This document shows positions 1-13,494 of a DNA stretch of 64,000 nt, in pieces. A program made the position numbers and the translations under genes. The stretch's first letter is position 1. Each line of letters starts with the position of its first letter. The stretch is from Moraxella osloensis (lineage in GTDB: Bacteria; Pseudomonadota; Gammaproteobacteria; Pseudomonadales; Moraxellaceae), in contig NZ_CP014234.1 in NCBI RefSeq assembly GCF_001553955.1, forward strand, positions 744,001 through 808,000. The letters are read 5' to 3'. The notes beneath the pieces were generated by a model, which had not been told where the DNA came from, ran no database searches, and was given only the letters and a program-made list of their open reading frames with translations.

Positions 1-332
1 GTGCGGTATGTCATGGTAAAGATGGTAAAGGCAACCCTGATGTCGGTGCGGTGAATCTTACGGATGACATTTGGTTATATGGTGGCGACCGTGAAACGGT
101 TCGTACGTCGATACGTAATGGTCGTGCCGGTGTGATGCCATCTTGGGATACCAAACTGGGTAACGAGCGTATTATGTTATTGGCAGCGTATGTCTATTCA
201 TTAAGCGATCACAAACAAGACGCTTCTGTGATGACGCCTCAAACTATCGTTAATAAAGAACGTGGTGCAGCCTCTACCCCAGTTGAAACTGCCAATGCGG
301 TAAAATCTGCGGTTGCTAGTGCGGTAAAATAA
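1..332 (+). CDS. ccoP: Cytochrome c oxidase cbb3-type subunit III (CcoP), C-terminal part
   Basis: The gene enters from the left edge, so only about 110 codons are visible. The frame begins with the tail of a CxxCH haem c site (CAVCHG, first Cys codon cut by the window edge). A candidate axial Met follows in the GVMPSWD motif, then the short helix that closes a class I cytochrome c domain. This arrangement matches the second haem domain of CcoP, the dihaem membrane subunit that passes electrons to the CcoN haem-copper centre of the high-affinity terminal oxidase. An Ala/Val-rich tail follows the domain. A rho-independent terminator sits directly downstream, so this is the last gene of its operon. 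The accessory genes ccoG and a ccoH/fixH-like gene lie about 49 kb away in this window. Confidence 0.85.
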   Translation, partial: AVCHGKDGKGNPDVGAVNLTDDIWLYGGDRETVRTSIRNGRAGVMPSWDTKLGNERIMLLAAYVYSLSDHKQDASVMTPQTIVNKERGAASTPVETANAVKSAVASAVK

Positions 333-347
333 TTTTACTCTCCACTT

Positions 348-378
348 AAAAAAGCGAGTTTAATCACTCGCTTTTTTA
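348..378. terminator. Bidirectional rho-independent terminator
   Basis: Five G/C-rich stem pairs (gcgag/ctcgc) are flanked by six A on one side and six T on the other. It lies between convergent ccoP and the ArsC-like gene, so it can serve both strands. Confidence 0.8.
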
Positions 379-400
379 TTGGGGATTGACTTGCCCCTCT

Positions 401-3510
<3,110 letters not shown>

Positions 3511-3518
3511 TTGATTAT

Positions 3519-3549
3519 AAGGGCTTATTGGCAACCTAAGCCCTTTTTG
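3519..3549 (+). terminator. Terminator after leuS
   Basis: An aagggctta/taagccctt stem with a short loop is followed by five T, nine bases after the leuS stop codon. Confidence 0.8.
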
Positions 3550-3646
3550 ACCTTAAAGCTTTATAATAACTTGAAGCTTCATAATAAAGTGTTATCACAA
3601 GCAATACCGACAATCATAGATGGGTAACTAACAGACAGGTAACTAT

Positions 3647-4213
3647 ATGAATCAGCCATTTCTTCGTATCTTCCTAAGCAGTGTGTTACTGACGCAGCTA
3701 CCTGCCTGTGGTTTTCATTTGCGCGGGTATGACGCGCCCATGTCACAAAATATCCCGACCACTGAGCTGATTTTTCACAATAGCCCAGAAGCCTATGCGG
3801 TTAAAAATGCGTTAAAAAAACAACTCGACCAGCTGAGCATTAACACCCAAGATAGGGTGATTGATAACAAGGCAGCCAACCAATCAAATACCGCCTTGCC
3901 TGCCAGTATTGAAGTCAAAAACATTCGCCTGCAAAACTACCAGCTACGCGGTATTTTGACCGAAATTCGTATGGTAATAAGCGCAGAGGTGAGCTATCGC
4001 GCCACTGAAAATGGTCAACCCCGCACGCTGACCAATACGATTCAAGTACAGCGCAGCTATCAGTATGACCAAGGCGTGGTAGCCACTGACAATCCCCAAG
4101 CAGAGCAAATTAAAGTATGGTTGTATGACAACCTGGCGCAGCGTATTGCTGACCAATATGTCGCACTGAGCCTTCCAAAAATCACCAAAGTGCCGACCGC
4201 AACTACCCCCTAA
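3647..4213 (+). CDS. lptE: LPS-assembly lipoprotein LptE
   Basis: This 188-residue outer-membrane lipoprotein plugs and helps fold the LptD barrel that delivers lipopolysaccharide to the cell surface. A short hydrophobic signal peptide ends in the lipobox LPAC at about residues 18-21, followed directly by GFHLRGY, the hallmark start of mature LptE/RlpB proteins. The rest is the alpha/beta LptE domain with repeated strands. The position between leuS and holA is the conserved location of lptE and supports the call strongly. The protein tail is rich in Thr/Pro. Confidence 0.93.
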   Translation: MNQPFLRIFLSSVLLTQLPACGFHLRGYDAPMSQNIPTTELIFHNSPEAYAVKNALKKQLDQLSINTQDRVIDNKAANQSNTALPASIEVKNIRLQNYQLRGILTEIRMVISAEVSYRATENGQPRTLTNTIQVQRSYQYDQGVVATDNPQAEQIKVWLYDNLAQRIADQYVALSLPKITKVPTATTP

Positions 4214-4243
4214 CCTAATTGATACTTAATTGATAACACGCTG

Positions 4244-5263
4244 ATGCAGTACAATTTTTTAAATGCCTTTCAACATCTCAAAAATAGGCAAGACCCCGCC
4301 ACTGGGGTGTGGCTAATGCATGGCGATGAAGATTTGCTGTCACAGTGGCTGATAGAAAAAATGTCGCCAAATTGGCGGCAACATAATATGGCAATTTCGC
4401 GCATGGATATTACCAGCGCCAAATCATGGCAAGCGGTTTTGGCAGAGCTGAACAGTCTGTCACTGTTTGACGACAACAAAGCCATTATCGTTCATAGTAA
4501 TCATAAACCTGATAAAGAGGCGTTAGCAGAATTAGCGCAATTTGCGACGAGCAATCCAAGCAATTGCTTAGTCATTATCAGTGATAAATACGATAAGAAA
4601 AGCCAAAGCAGTGCGTTTTTTTCGCTTTGCGATAAATTTGGTCAGGTCATCGAATGTCATCTTTATCAAGAACAGCAACGCGAACAACTGCTACAGCAAC
4701 ACGCGCAAGACTTTGGGCTCGAACTCACCAAACCCGCTTGGCAAATGCTAATGGCACAAACTCAGCATAATTTGCTAGCGGCTTACCAAAGTCTGTGGCG
4801 ACTCTCCTATCTCTATGCTACAACAGATGCGAATCCCCCTACCCATTTTGTGACCATCGATGAGCCTCAGCTGTTTGATGGGTTGGTGAGTCAATCTATG
4901 TTTACCACCTTTGATTTATCGGATGCCATGTTGGCAGGTGATACCGCGCAGGTTGCAAAAATCTTGCAGCAACTCAAAGCCAGTGAAGAACCAGAGAGTC
5001 TGGTGTTATGGATGATAGCCAAAGATATGCGCAATATTTTAAGCTTGCAATCAGGGGCAAGCTATCAAAGCCTCGGCATTTGGCAAAGCAAGCAACAGCT
5101 GTACAGTAAAGCCCTGCATCGTCATTCCCATGACGCTACCCGAAACTGGTCGGATGCACTGTACCAAGCCGACCAAGCCATCAAAGGTCTGGTGCAACAA
5201 CCGGCTTGGGAGCTGCTCTACCAACTCGCTTTTCGTCTAGCGGGTCAACCATTATTTCACTAG
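4244..5263 (+). CDS. holA: DNA polymerase III delta subunit
   Basis: HolA is the clamp-loader subunit that opens the beta sliding clamp. The 339 residues match the family length. Near the N-terminus is the GVWLMHGDEDLL segment, which resembles the degenerate P-loop region of delta subunits. The middle (LFDDNKAIIVHS) and the C-terminal helical collar (SLVLWMIAKDMRNIL) are recognisable. It begins 30 bp after lptE, consistent with co-transcription, and lptE-holA adjacency is conserved. No terminator is evident immediately after the stop codon. Confidence 0.93.
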   Translation: MQYNFLNAFQHLKNRQDPATGVWLMHGDEDLLSQWLIEKMSPNWRQHNMAISRMDITSAKSWQAVLAELNSLSLFDDNKAIIVHSNHKPDKEALAELAQFATSNPSNCLVIISDKYDKKSQSSAFFSLCDKFGQVIECHLYQEQQREQLLQQHAQDFGLELTKPAWQMLMAQTQHNLLAAYQSLWRLSYLYATTDANPPTHFVTIDEPQLFDGLVSQSMFTTFDLSDAMLAGDTAQVAKILQQLKASEEPESLVLWMIAKDMRNILSLQSGASYQSLGIWQSKQQLYSKALHRHSHDATRNWSDALYQADQAIKGLVQQPAWELLYQLAFRLAGQPLFH

Positions 5264-5573
5264 TTGCTTTAAAAGTTACTTTAAAAGTTGCTTTTAAAAA
5301 TGCTCCGCAACCTTTGCAATCTTTGCAACCCTTCAAACAACCCGCCCATCAAATTACAATACAATCCACCACCCCCCAAATTTTTAATGCGTTTTTGTTA
5401 CTCATAACATTCATTTTATAATCCAGCAAGATTATGTGGTTATAATTAAAAATCCTTTCGGCTTACCTGTTTTTATTGCAATTTATTCTCATTTAGCTTT
5501 TAATACTCCCTGTTACAAAGCTGTATTTATTTAATTTTTTTCAATTGTTTATCCCTTGATAAGGCTTGGCACG
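5264..5573 (+). other. AT-rich intergenic region upstream of macA
   Basis: About 310 bp without a convincing gene. A TATAAT hexamer at 5441-5446 could be a -10 element for macAB, but no good -35 is seen at the right distance. Low-complexity T/A tracts fill much of the remainder. Confidence 0.4.
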
Positions 5574-6884
5574 ATGACCGCTACCCAAAAAAAATGGCTC
5601 AAATGGGCAATCTTAAGTTTGATCGTTATTTCGCTGGCAGCGTTAGCTTATTGGTACTTTAAACCCAAACCCCAAAAACCCGATTACATCACCGCCAATG
5701 TCGAACGTAGCGATATTGAGAACAGTGTGATGTCCACGGGCAAAATTGAAGGCATTAAACAAGTGGATGTGGGCGCTCAGGTGTCAGGGGAAGTGACAAA
5801 ATTGTATGTCGAGGTGGGTGACACGGTCAAAAAAGGCGATGTTATTGCTCAAATTGACCCAGTTACCCTGCAAAATACCTTAACCACGCAGCAAGCTACC
5901 TTACAGCAAAGCAAAGCGAATTTGGAAAGTACCAAGTCCGCCTATCAGACCAAACAAGCCGCGCTTGCCACAGCGCGAGCCGACTTGAAAGGTAAAATAG
6001 CAACCTTGCAACAATCGCAAACAGAATACAATCGCCTAAAATCCTTGCTTGCCATGAATGCCATCTCCAAACAAGAGCTGGAGCAAGCGGATACCGCTGT
6101 CAAAACAGCCCAAGCCAATGTGGACAGCGCGAAAGAAGCGATTGCGACTGCCCAAGCAAATATTGCCTCATCGCAAGCCGATATTGTTAGTGCACAACAA
6201 ACCATAAAAAAATCGCAAACGGACGTCAATACGGCTGAAAAAAATCTTGGATATAGCCAAATTGTTGCCCCGATGTCAGGCACGGTGATTTCTATCACCA
6301 CCAAACAAGGGCAAACAGTAAACGCCAATCAATCAGCCCCCACCATTGTGACATTGGCAGATTTGAGCAGTGTGCGCGTGAAAGCCAAAATATCAGAAGC
6401 CGATGTCGTTAACCTAAAAGTAGGGTTGCCTGTTTATTTCAATATCATTGGACGCCCAGATAAGAAATACCAAGCCACACTGTCGACCATTGGACCTGCG
6501 CCCGATGGCACTACCGCCAGTGATTCATCGACGTCAACGGATTCAGCGATTTATTACATTGGTTATTTTACTGTCCCCAATCCCGATGGCGCGCTACGCA
6601 TCAATATGACAGCGCAAGTCTATATTGTTGAAAACAAAGTCAATAATGTGCTTAGCGTACCGGCTGCAGCAATCAAAAATGACCCAAGAATAGGCAGTTA
6701 TGTTGAAGTCGTACAAGCCGATGGTAGTACCAAAAAACAAGCGGTCAAAACAGGTGTCACCAATCGTATTACCACCCAAATTCTTAGCGGCGTCAACCAA
6801 GGGGATAAGGTGGTTGTGGGTCAAGCAGCGGTGAGTAAATCAAGTTCATCATCTAAAAATAACGGTCGTCCACCGATGATTTAG
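5574..6884 (+). CDS. macA: MacA-like periplasmic adaptor (HlyD/RND-type membrane fusion protein)
   Basis: MacA links the inner-membrane ABC protein MacB to a TolC-type outer-membrane channel. The N-terminus has one membrane segment (about residues 10-27). A lipoyl-like half-motif (VGAQVSGEVTKLYVEVGD) follows. A long Ala/Gln-rich coiled-coil hairpin spans about residues 85-225, then the second lipoyl half (IVAPMSGTVIS) and the beta-barrel and membrane-proximal domains. The tail is Ser/Lys-rich. ATG 5574 was chosen because an AAGG lies nine bases upstream; a TTG at 5556 would add six residues. macB starts 78 bp downstream. No TolC homologue is in this window. Confidence 0.92.
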   Translation: MTATQKKWLKWAILSLIVISLAALAYWYFKPKPQKPDYITANVERSDIENSVMSTGKIEGIKQVDVGAQVSGEVTKLYVEVGDTVKKGDVIAQIDPVTLQNTLTTQQATLQQSKANLESTKSAYQTKQAALATARADLKGKIATLQQSQTEYNRLKSLLAMNAISKQELEQADTAVKTAQANVDSAKEAIATAQANIASSQADIVSAQQTIKKSQTDVNTAEKNLGYSQIVAPMSGTVISITTKQGQTVNANQSAPTIVTLADLSSVRVKAKISEADVVNLKVGLPVYFNIIGRPDKKYQATLSTIGPAPDGTTASDSSTSTDSAIYYIGYFTVPNPDGALRINMTAQVYIVENKVNNVLSVPAAAIKNDPRIGSYVEVVQADGSTKKQAVKTGVTNRITTQILSGVNQGDKVVVGQAAVSKSSSSSKNNGRPPMI

Positions 6885-6962
6885 TCATCGGTAGATGAGA
6901 ACCCTAGATTGTAAACGTTGATTGTAACCTATGACGCATGCTAACTGTGAGATACACGGCTG

Positions 6963-8945
6963 ATGATAACGCAAGACACCAAACAACCTATTATGGAAGT
7001 GAAAGATTTAATCCGCGAATTCCCTGCAGGTGATGAAAAAATTCGGGTTTTACATGGGATTGACTTGACCATTTATGAAGGCGAAATGGTGGCAATTATC
7101 GGTCAATCAGGCTCTGGTAAATCCACCTTAATGAACATCTTAGGCTGCTTAGATCAGGCGACTGCGGGCAGTTACCACATCTATGGCAAAGCGGTGGACA
7201 AACTCAGCGCAGACGAACTTGCCGAGCTTCGCCGTGAACATTTTGGGTTTATTTTTCAGCGCTATCATTTACTCGGTGATATCAATGCTCAAGACAATGT
7301 CGCCGTCCCTGCCGTATATGCAGGGATGCCGGTGCGGCAACGTGAAGCGCGCGCCGCCCAATTATTAGACGACTTAGGGCTTGGGGCAAAAACCCAAAAT
7401 CGCCCGAGCCAACTCTCCGGTGGTCAACAGCAACGTGTGTCTATTGCTCGTGCCTTAATGAATGGTGGCGACATTATCCTGGCTGATGAACCGACTGGGG
7501 CATTAGATAGCCAATCGGGCAAAGACGTGATGGCAATTTTGAGAAATCTAAATAGCCAAGGTCATACCATCATTATGGTGACCCACGATCCTTCTATCGC
7601 TGCCCAAGCCGAACGCGTGATTGAAATCAAAGACGGACAGATTCTTAAAGATTATTATACCGACAATAGATTTGATAAAACCAAAGCGGTTCAACACCTA
7701 AATTTTGCCAAAAAGTCTGGTGTTACCGCGTTTTTAGACCGCTTATCTGAAGCCTTTAAGATGTCTGTTTTGGCGATGAAAGCCCATAAAATGCGGACAT
7801 TGTTAACCATGCTAGGTATTATCATTGGTATTGCCTCTGTGGTATCGGTAGTGGGTCTAGGGCAAGGCTCTCAACAAAAAATTCTCAATGATATCAGCTC
7901 CTTAGGCACCAATACTTTAACCGTACGAGATGGCTATAAATTTGGTGACCCTCGCCGCAAATACCATGATGATAATTTAACAGATGCCGATGCCAATGCT
8001 GTCGCAGAACAGCCTTATGTGCAAAGCGTCAGTCCACAAGTCAGCAGCAATACCGCCACCGCCCGTTACCGCGAAACAGAAGCTTCTGTGAATGTCAGTG
8101 GCGTGGGCAAAGATTATCTAACGGTGAAAGGCGAAAAACTCGCGCTTGGGCAAACCTTTAATGACAATAGTATTACCTCGATGACCCAAGATGTGATTAT
8201 TGATGATAATGCAAAAACCGCCTTTTTTGCCAATGTCAGCGATCCCATTGGTGAAGTGATGTTGGTGGGTAGTGTGCCCGCTCGCGTCATCGGTGTATTG
8301 CAGCCGTCTGAGCAAGCTTTTGGTCCAAGTTCAGACACCCCTACCCTATATATGCCTTATACCACTGTGATGCATAGAATGGTTGGTACTAGTCATGTAG
8401 ATAGTTTTATTGTGCTACTAAAAAATACTATCTCGTCTAGTGCCGCTGAGCAAGCTGTTTCTGATTTGATAGAGCAGCGACACGGCACCGATGACTTTCG
8501 TATTCAAAATTCTGATTCAATTCGTCAGACGATTGAATCCACCACAGGCACGATGACATTACTGGTTTCGTCGATAGCCATTATTTCTTTGATCGTGGGG
8601 GGTATTGGCGTCATGAATATCATGCTCGTCTCAGTTACCGAACGTACCAGTGAAATTGGTGTGCGCATGGCAGTGGGCGCAAGACAATCTGATATCATGC
8701 AGCAGTTTTTGATAGAAGCGATTTTGGTATGTATCTTGGGCGGGATTTTAGGTATTAGCCTAGCGTTTGGTATCGGCGCTTTAATTAACAAATTTGCAGG
8801 GGGTAATTTCCAAGTGGTGTATTCAACCACCTCCATTGTAGCGGCTGTGGTGTGTTCCACTCTCATTGGTGTGGTTTTTGGGTTTATTCCCGCGCGCAAT
8901 GCCGCGAGACTCAATCCTGTCGATGCCTTATCAGGTGGTGAATAA
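6963..8945 (+). CDS. macB: MacB-like ABC transporter, fused ATPase and permease
   Basis: This 660-residue inner-membrane ABC exporter has an N-terminal nucleotide-binding domain with Walker A GQSGSGKST (47-55), signature LSGGQQQR (151-158) and Walker B IILADEPTG (171-179). One transmembrane helix follows at about 280-300, then a large periplasmic domain (about 300-525) and three C-terminal helices with the FtsX-like VGGIGVMNIMLVSV motif. This is the type VII ABC architecture of MacB. With MacA and a TolC partner it can expel macrolides, peptides or lipopeptides; the substrate here cannot be read from sequence. Some homologues act in haem or toxin export. Confidence 0.93.
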   Translation: MITQDTKQPIMEVKDLIREFPAGDEKIRVLHGIDLTIYEGEMVAIIGQSGSGKSTLMNILGCLDQATAGSYHIYGKAVDKLSADELAELRREHFGFIFQRYHLLGDINAQDNVAVPAVYAGMPVRQREARAAQLLDDLGLGAKTQNRPSQLSGGQQQRVSIARALMNGGDIILADEPTGALDSQSGKDVMAILRNLNSQGHTIIMVTHDPSIAAQAERVIEIKDGQILKDYYTDNRFDKTKAVQHLNFAKKSGVTAFLDRLSEAFKMSVLAMKAHKMRTLLTMLGIIIGIASVVSVVGLGQGSQQKILNDISSLGTNTLTVRDGYKFGDPRRKYHDDNLTDADANAVAEQPYVQSVSPQVSSNTATARYRETEASVNVSGVGKDYLTVKGEKLALGQTFNDNSITSMTQDVIIDDNAKTAFFANVSDPIGEVMLVGSVPARVIGVLQPSEQAFGPSSDTPTLYMPYTTVMHRMVGTSHVDSFIVLLKNTISSSAAEQAVSDLIEQRHGTDDFRIQNSDSIRQTIESTTGTMTLLVSSIAIISLIVGGIGVMNIMLVSVTERTSEIGVRMAVGARQSDIMQQFLIEAILVCILGGILGISLAFGIGALINKFAGGNFQVVYSTTSIVAAVVCSTLIGVVFGFIPARNAARLNPVDALSGGE

Positions 8946-9103
8946 AAGTTTTATCACCTAGTTAATTAATACCTAGTTAATCCACGTCTAGCCAATCAAG
9001 ATTTATTTAATCAAGGCTAGATAAGTTAAAGGTATGATAAGTCGATGAATTTAAGCCGCTATCTTGATGCAAATCTTTGGTTGAAAAAATTGTGCAAAAA
9101 GGC

Positions 9104-9131
9104 TTGCAAACCAAGATTTAATGCGTATAAT
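9104..9131 (+). promoter_or_regulatory. Sigma70-type promoter for the tRNA-Lys pair
   Basis: TTGCAA at 9104-9109 and a perfect TATAAT at 9126-9131 are separated by 16 bp. This is about 70 bp upstream of the first tRNA-Lys. Confidence 0.7.
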
Positions 9132-9201
9132 ATGCACTCACTTAACGGCAATAGCCAAAATAAAAACGTTAAAAATCGTTTTTGATTGCCTTAACAGTTT
9201 T

Positions 9202-9277
9202 GGATCGTTAGCTCAGTTGGTAGAGCAGTGGACTTTTAATCCATTGGTCCCGCGTTCGAGTCGCGGACGATCCACCA
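9202..9277 (+). tRNA. tRNA-Lys (anticodon TTT), copy 1
   Basis: The acceptor stem ggatcgt pairs with acgatcc. The D-loop (agctcagttggtagagc), anticodon loop cttttaa and T-loop (gttcgagtc) are all present. The CCA end is encoded. The 76-nt body is identical to the second copy at 9373. Confidence 0.97.
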
Positions 9278-9372
9278 TATATTGCTTTGCAATTTTTTAA
9301 TGCTTTAGCAAATCATAGATTTGCTCTTGCGAAGCTAAAAACGTCTCCCAGACGTTTTCTTAACGCTTCTCA

Positions 9373-9448
9373 GGATCGTTAGCTCAGTTGGTAGAGCAGT
9401 GGACTTTTAATCCATTGGTCCCGCGTTCGAGTCGCGGACGATCCACCA
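9373..9448 (+). tRNA. tRNA-Lys (anticodon TTT), copy 2
   Basis: Identical over all 76 nt to the copy at 9202-9277, including the encoded CCA. The 95-bp spacer between them contains a small hairpin (aaacgtctcccagacgttt, about 9339-9357) that may be a processing site or a weak terminator. The two genes are probably co-transcribed. Confidence 0.97.
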
Positions 9449-9453
9449 TATCC

Positions 9454-9486
9454 AAAGCCCTTATCGAATTGATAAGGGCTTTTTTA
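9454..9486 (+). terminator. Terminator after the tRNA-Lys pair
   Basis: An aagcccttatc/gataagggctt stem is followed by a run of six T immediately after the second tRNA. Confidence 0.85.
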
Positions 9487-9602
9487 TACCCTTGATTTTG
9501 TAACGCTATGATTTAGGCTAGCAGTTTAGGTTAGAAAAATAAAAATCACCTAGTTGAACTTATCTTTGATTGTATCAAATAGCTTGCCTAACGTTTAGCA
9601 AA

Positions 9603-9635
9603 GAAAAAAGCCAAACCATTAAAGGGTTGGCTTTT
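9603..9635 (-). terminator. Terminator of the glycine-zipper lipoprotein gene
   Basis: On the minus strand an agccaaccc/ggtttggct hairpin is followed by a T run. It is about 50 bp past the stop codon of the lipoprotein gene. A second hairpin built from gacagc/gctgtc lies just upstream of it (9635-9659). Confidence 0.65.
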
Positions 9636-9687
9636 GACAGCATCGCTGTCGGATGCTGTCGAGATAGGCTATGACTTTTAGTATAGC

Positions 9688-9966
9688 TTATTTTTGGTAT
9701 GGGTAGTTAGGTGATGTACTTAATACATAGCCTGTTGCCCCGCCCGCTGCTGCACCGATTGCCGCAGCTTTACCGATGTCGTTACGGTTGCCATCTGATT
9801 TTGCCAGTGCACCTAATGCTGCACCCGCTACCGCGCCTTGCGTCGCCGCGCGAGAAGAGCCTTGGGTAGTGACGCGGTTGCCATAGGCATCAGTGGTTGC
9901 ACACGCTGTCAATGCTGTTGAACCAACAAGTGTCGCAAGTACCGCAATTGTTTTAAGTGATTTCAT
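9688..9966 (-). CDS. Small glycine-zipper lipoprotein
   Basis: From ATG 9966 this is a 92-residue protein with a lipoprotein signal peptide (MKSLKTIAVLATLVG) and lipobox LTAC at about residues 18-21. Mature residues are dominated by Ala/Gly in GxxxG-like spacing (GAVAGAALGALA, AAAIGAAAGGATGYV). This is the glycine-zipper 2TM pattern found in SlyB/OsmB-type outer-membrane proteins. GGAG six bases before this ATG decides the start over upstream in-frame codons. The gene is monocistronic with its own terminator. A role in envelope integrity or stress is the usual suggestion for such proteins; nothing more specific can be seen. Confidence 0.85.
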   Translation of the reverse strand: MKSLKTIAVLATLVGSTALTACATTDAYGNRVTTQGSSRAATQGAVAGAALGALAKSDGNRNDIGKAAAIGAAAGGATGYVLSTSPNYPYQK

Positions 9967-10169
9967 ACTTTTCTCCAGTAGGGTTTCCATTTGCAAAAAT
10001 GTCAGGTGCTTTTAGCAACTTACGGAAGTTATATTAGCGTAAATTTTTTACCCTATTGTTATGAATAAAGACTGATTTATATGTGTTTTGTAAGTAACCT
10101 TACTATAGTTTGGACAACAAATAGCTTACTCAAGGTTGCGTTAACTTTTTCCACAATACCGAGCATATA

Positions 10170-12203
<2,034 letters not shown>

Positions 12204-12330
12204 TTAAAAAAGATAACGGATATTTTACAACAAAGTGATGGTTTACTTGGTCAATTTTTTCAGTCATCAGCTCAGTCAACACAATAAACATTTTGACCAT
12301 AAAGCTTTTGATAATAAAACTTTTTACAAT

Positions 12331-12364
12331 AAAAAAAGGCACTCACGAGGAGTACCTTTTTTTA
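12331..12364 (-). terminator. Terminator between zipA and ligA
   Basis: A hairpin built from aaggtactc/gagtgcctt is flanked by A and T runs on both sides. It sits 13 bp past the zipA stop codon, so ligA probably has additional promoter input. Confidence 0.65.
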
Positions 12365-12376
12365 TTTTAGTAAAAT

Positions 12377-13336
12377 CTATCGACCAAAATTAATGGCAAG
12401 CTCGCGCATGGCTTGGGTGTTTTCTTTGTTAATCGGCTCGCCTGTGTCGTCATACACGGTGGCATTTAAATCATTGGCAAGCAATCCTGCGATGCTCATC
12501 ATGCTATCAAAGCCTTGAACAGGGCGTGGGTGTGGTAGTGATAAAAATAATACCAAGCCTTTCATGGTTTGCGTCGGTAGTCGATTGAGATCGAAAGGTG
12601 AAATACCCTCATTGTCAATCATCATCAGACTAAACCACAATAAGCCTGTACCGTCTTTGTTTTCGTAGCGGTGGAACATATTCATCGCACCAAACTTCAA
12701 GCCATATTTGTCAATCAGCTCTAACAAATAATCGCCTTTAATGTCGACAAACTGCTGATTGGGAAAAATACTGATGTTGATATTTTGAATGGCGTTATTG
12801 AGTGGGCTGTTTTGTTCTTCGTCAATTTGCGCTTGGATATGGGTGTCCAAAATTGGGCTGTTATCGGTAAAGCTGTCTTTTTTTAGCTGATTTTCATCGA
12901 AAGTATGCACGACCGGGGTGATAGTCTCTGTGGCATTGGCAAGCATGCTAAAAGCGTCGTTTTCGTTTTCCACAAATGTATGGGTTTCTGCCAATAATTT
13001 GTCGTTGGCAGATTTAGTAGCATTGGCATTGGCATTGGCATTGGCAAAACCGCCATTGGCTGGATAGTTGTCTAGGTGTAACTCGGTATCGTCCGCGCTT
13101 AGCTTTACTTCGCCTTTAGGATTGTCGGATGTAATTTCCGCTTTAAATAACTGGCTTTCTTGGGGCTCAGGACGCTGATGGCGTGGAATAATAGGTAGAC
13201 CATCTTTGTCATGTTCAATCGCGTCAGTCGCTAATACATCTTGGTTTTTTTGACGAATGGATTTTAGTAGCGTGTAAATACCCCAAACGATAGCAACAAC
13301 CGCTAGAATGATAAGAATAAGCTGAGTGATAGACAT
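12377..13336 (-). CDS. zipA: Cell division protein ZipA
   Basis: ZipA anchors FtsZ filaments to the inner membrane at the division septum. The 319 residues comprise one N-terminal membrane helix (about 3-21), a basic stretch, a long low-complexity linker and a C-terminal FtsZ-binding domain (about 185-319) with the family segments GLKFGAMNMFHR and FLSLPHPRPVQGFD. The linker contains a four-unit hexanucleotide repeat coding for Asn-Ala dipeptides. ATG 13336 was chosen: the TTG two codons upstream is less likely, and an AAGG lies nine bases before the ATG. The gene sits between smc and ligA. Confidence 0.92.
   Translation of the reverse strand: MSITQLILIILAVVAIVWGIYTLLKSIRQKNQDVLATDAIEHDKDGLPIIPRHQRPEPQESQLFKAEITSDNPKGEVKLSADDTELHLDNYPANGGFANANANANATKSANDKLLAETHTFVENENDAFSMLANATETITPVVHTFDENQLKKDSFTDNSPILDTHIQAQIDEEQNSPLNNAIQNINISIFPNQQFVDIKGDYLLELIDKYGLKFGAMNMFHRYENKDGTGLLWFSLMMIDNEGISPFDLNRLPTQTMKGLVLFLSLPHPRPVQGFDSMMSIAGLLANDLNATVYDDTGEPINKENTQAMRELAINFGR
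13021..13044 (-). repeat. Hexanucleotide repeat in zipA
   Basis: Four perfect copies of cattgg (plus strand) encode alternating Asn-Ala in the ZipA linker. Changes in copy number would keep the frame and alter linker length. Confidence 0.85.
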
Positions 13337-13494
13337 AAACAACGACCTTTGAGAAAGACGATAACGACCCTGTTTGTAGTGTAAAAATTTTTACATCGGT
13401 ATTTTTGCCGTTATACTATCATGACTTCATAAAATCAGCTAGAAAAAACCGTGACAAGGCTTGACTTTTTGCGTATTTGACAGGTGAAAATCGC

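Noticed and set aside
5206-5421. Plus-strand frame overlapping the end of holA
   Set aside because: Low-complexity, partly inside holA, and without a plausible ribosome binding site.
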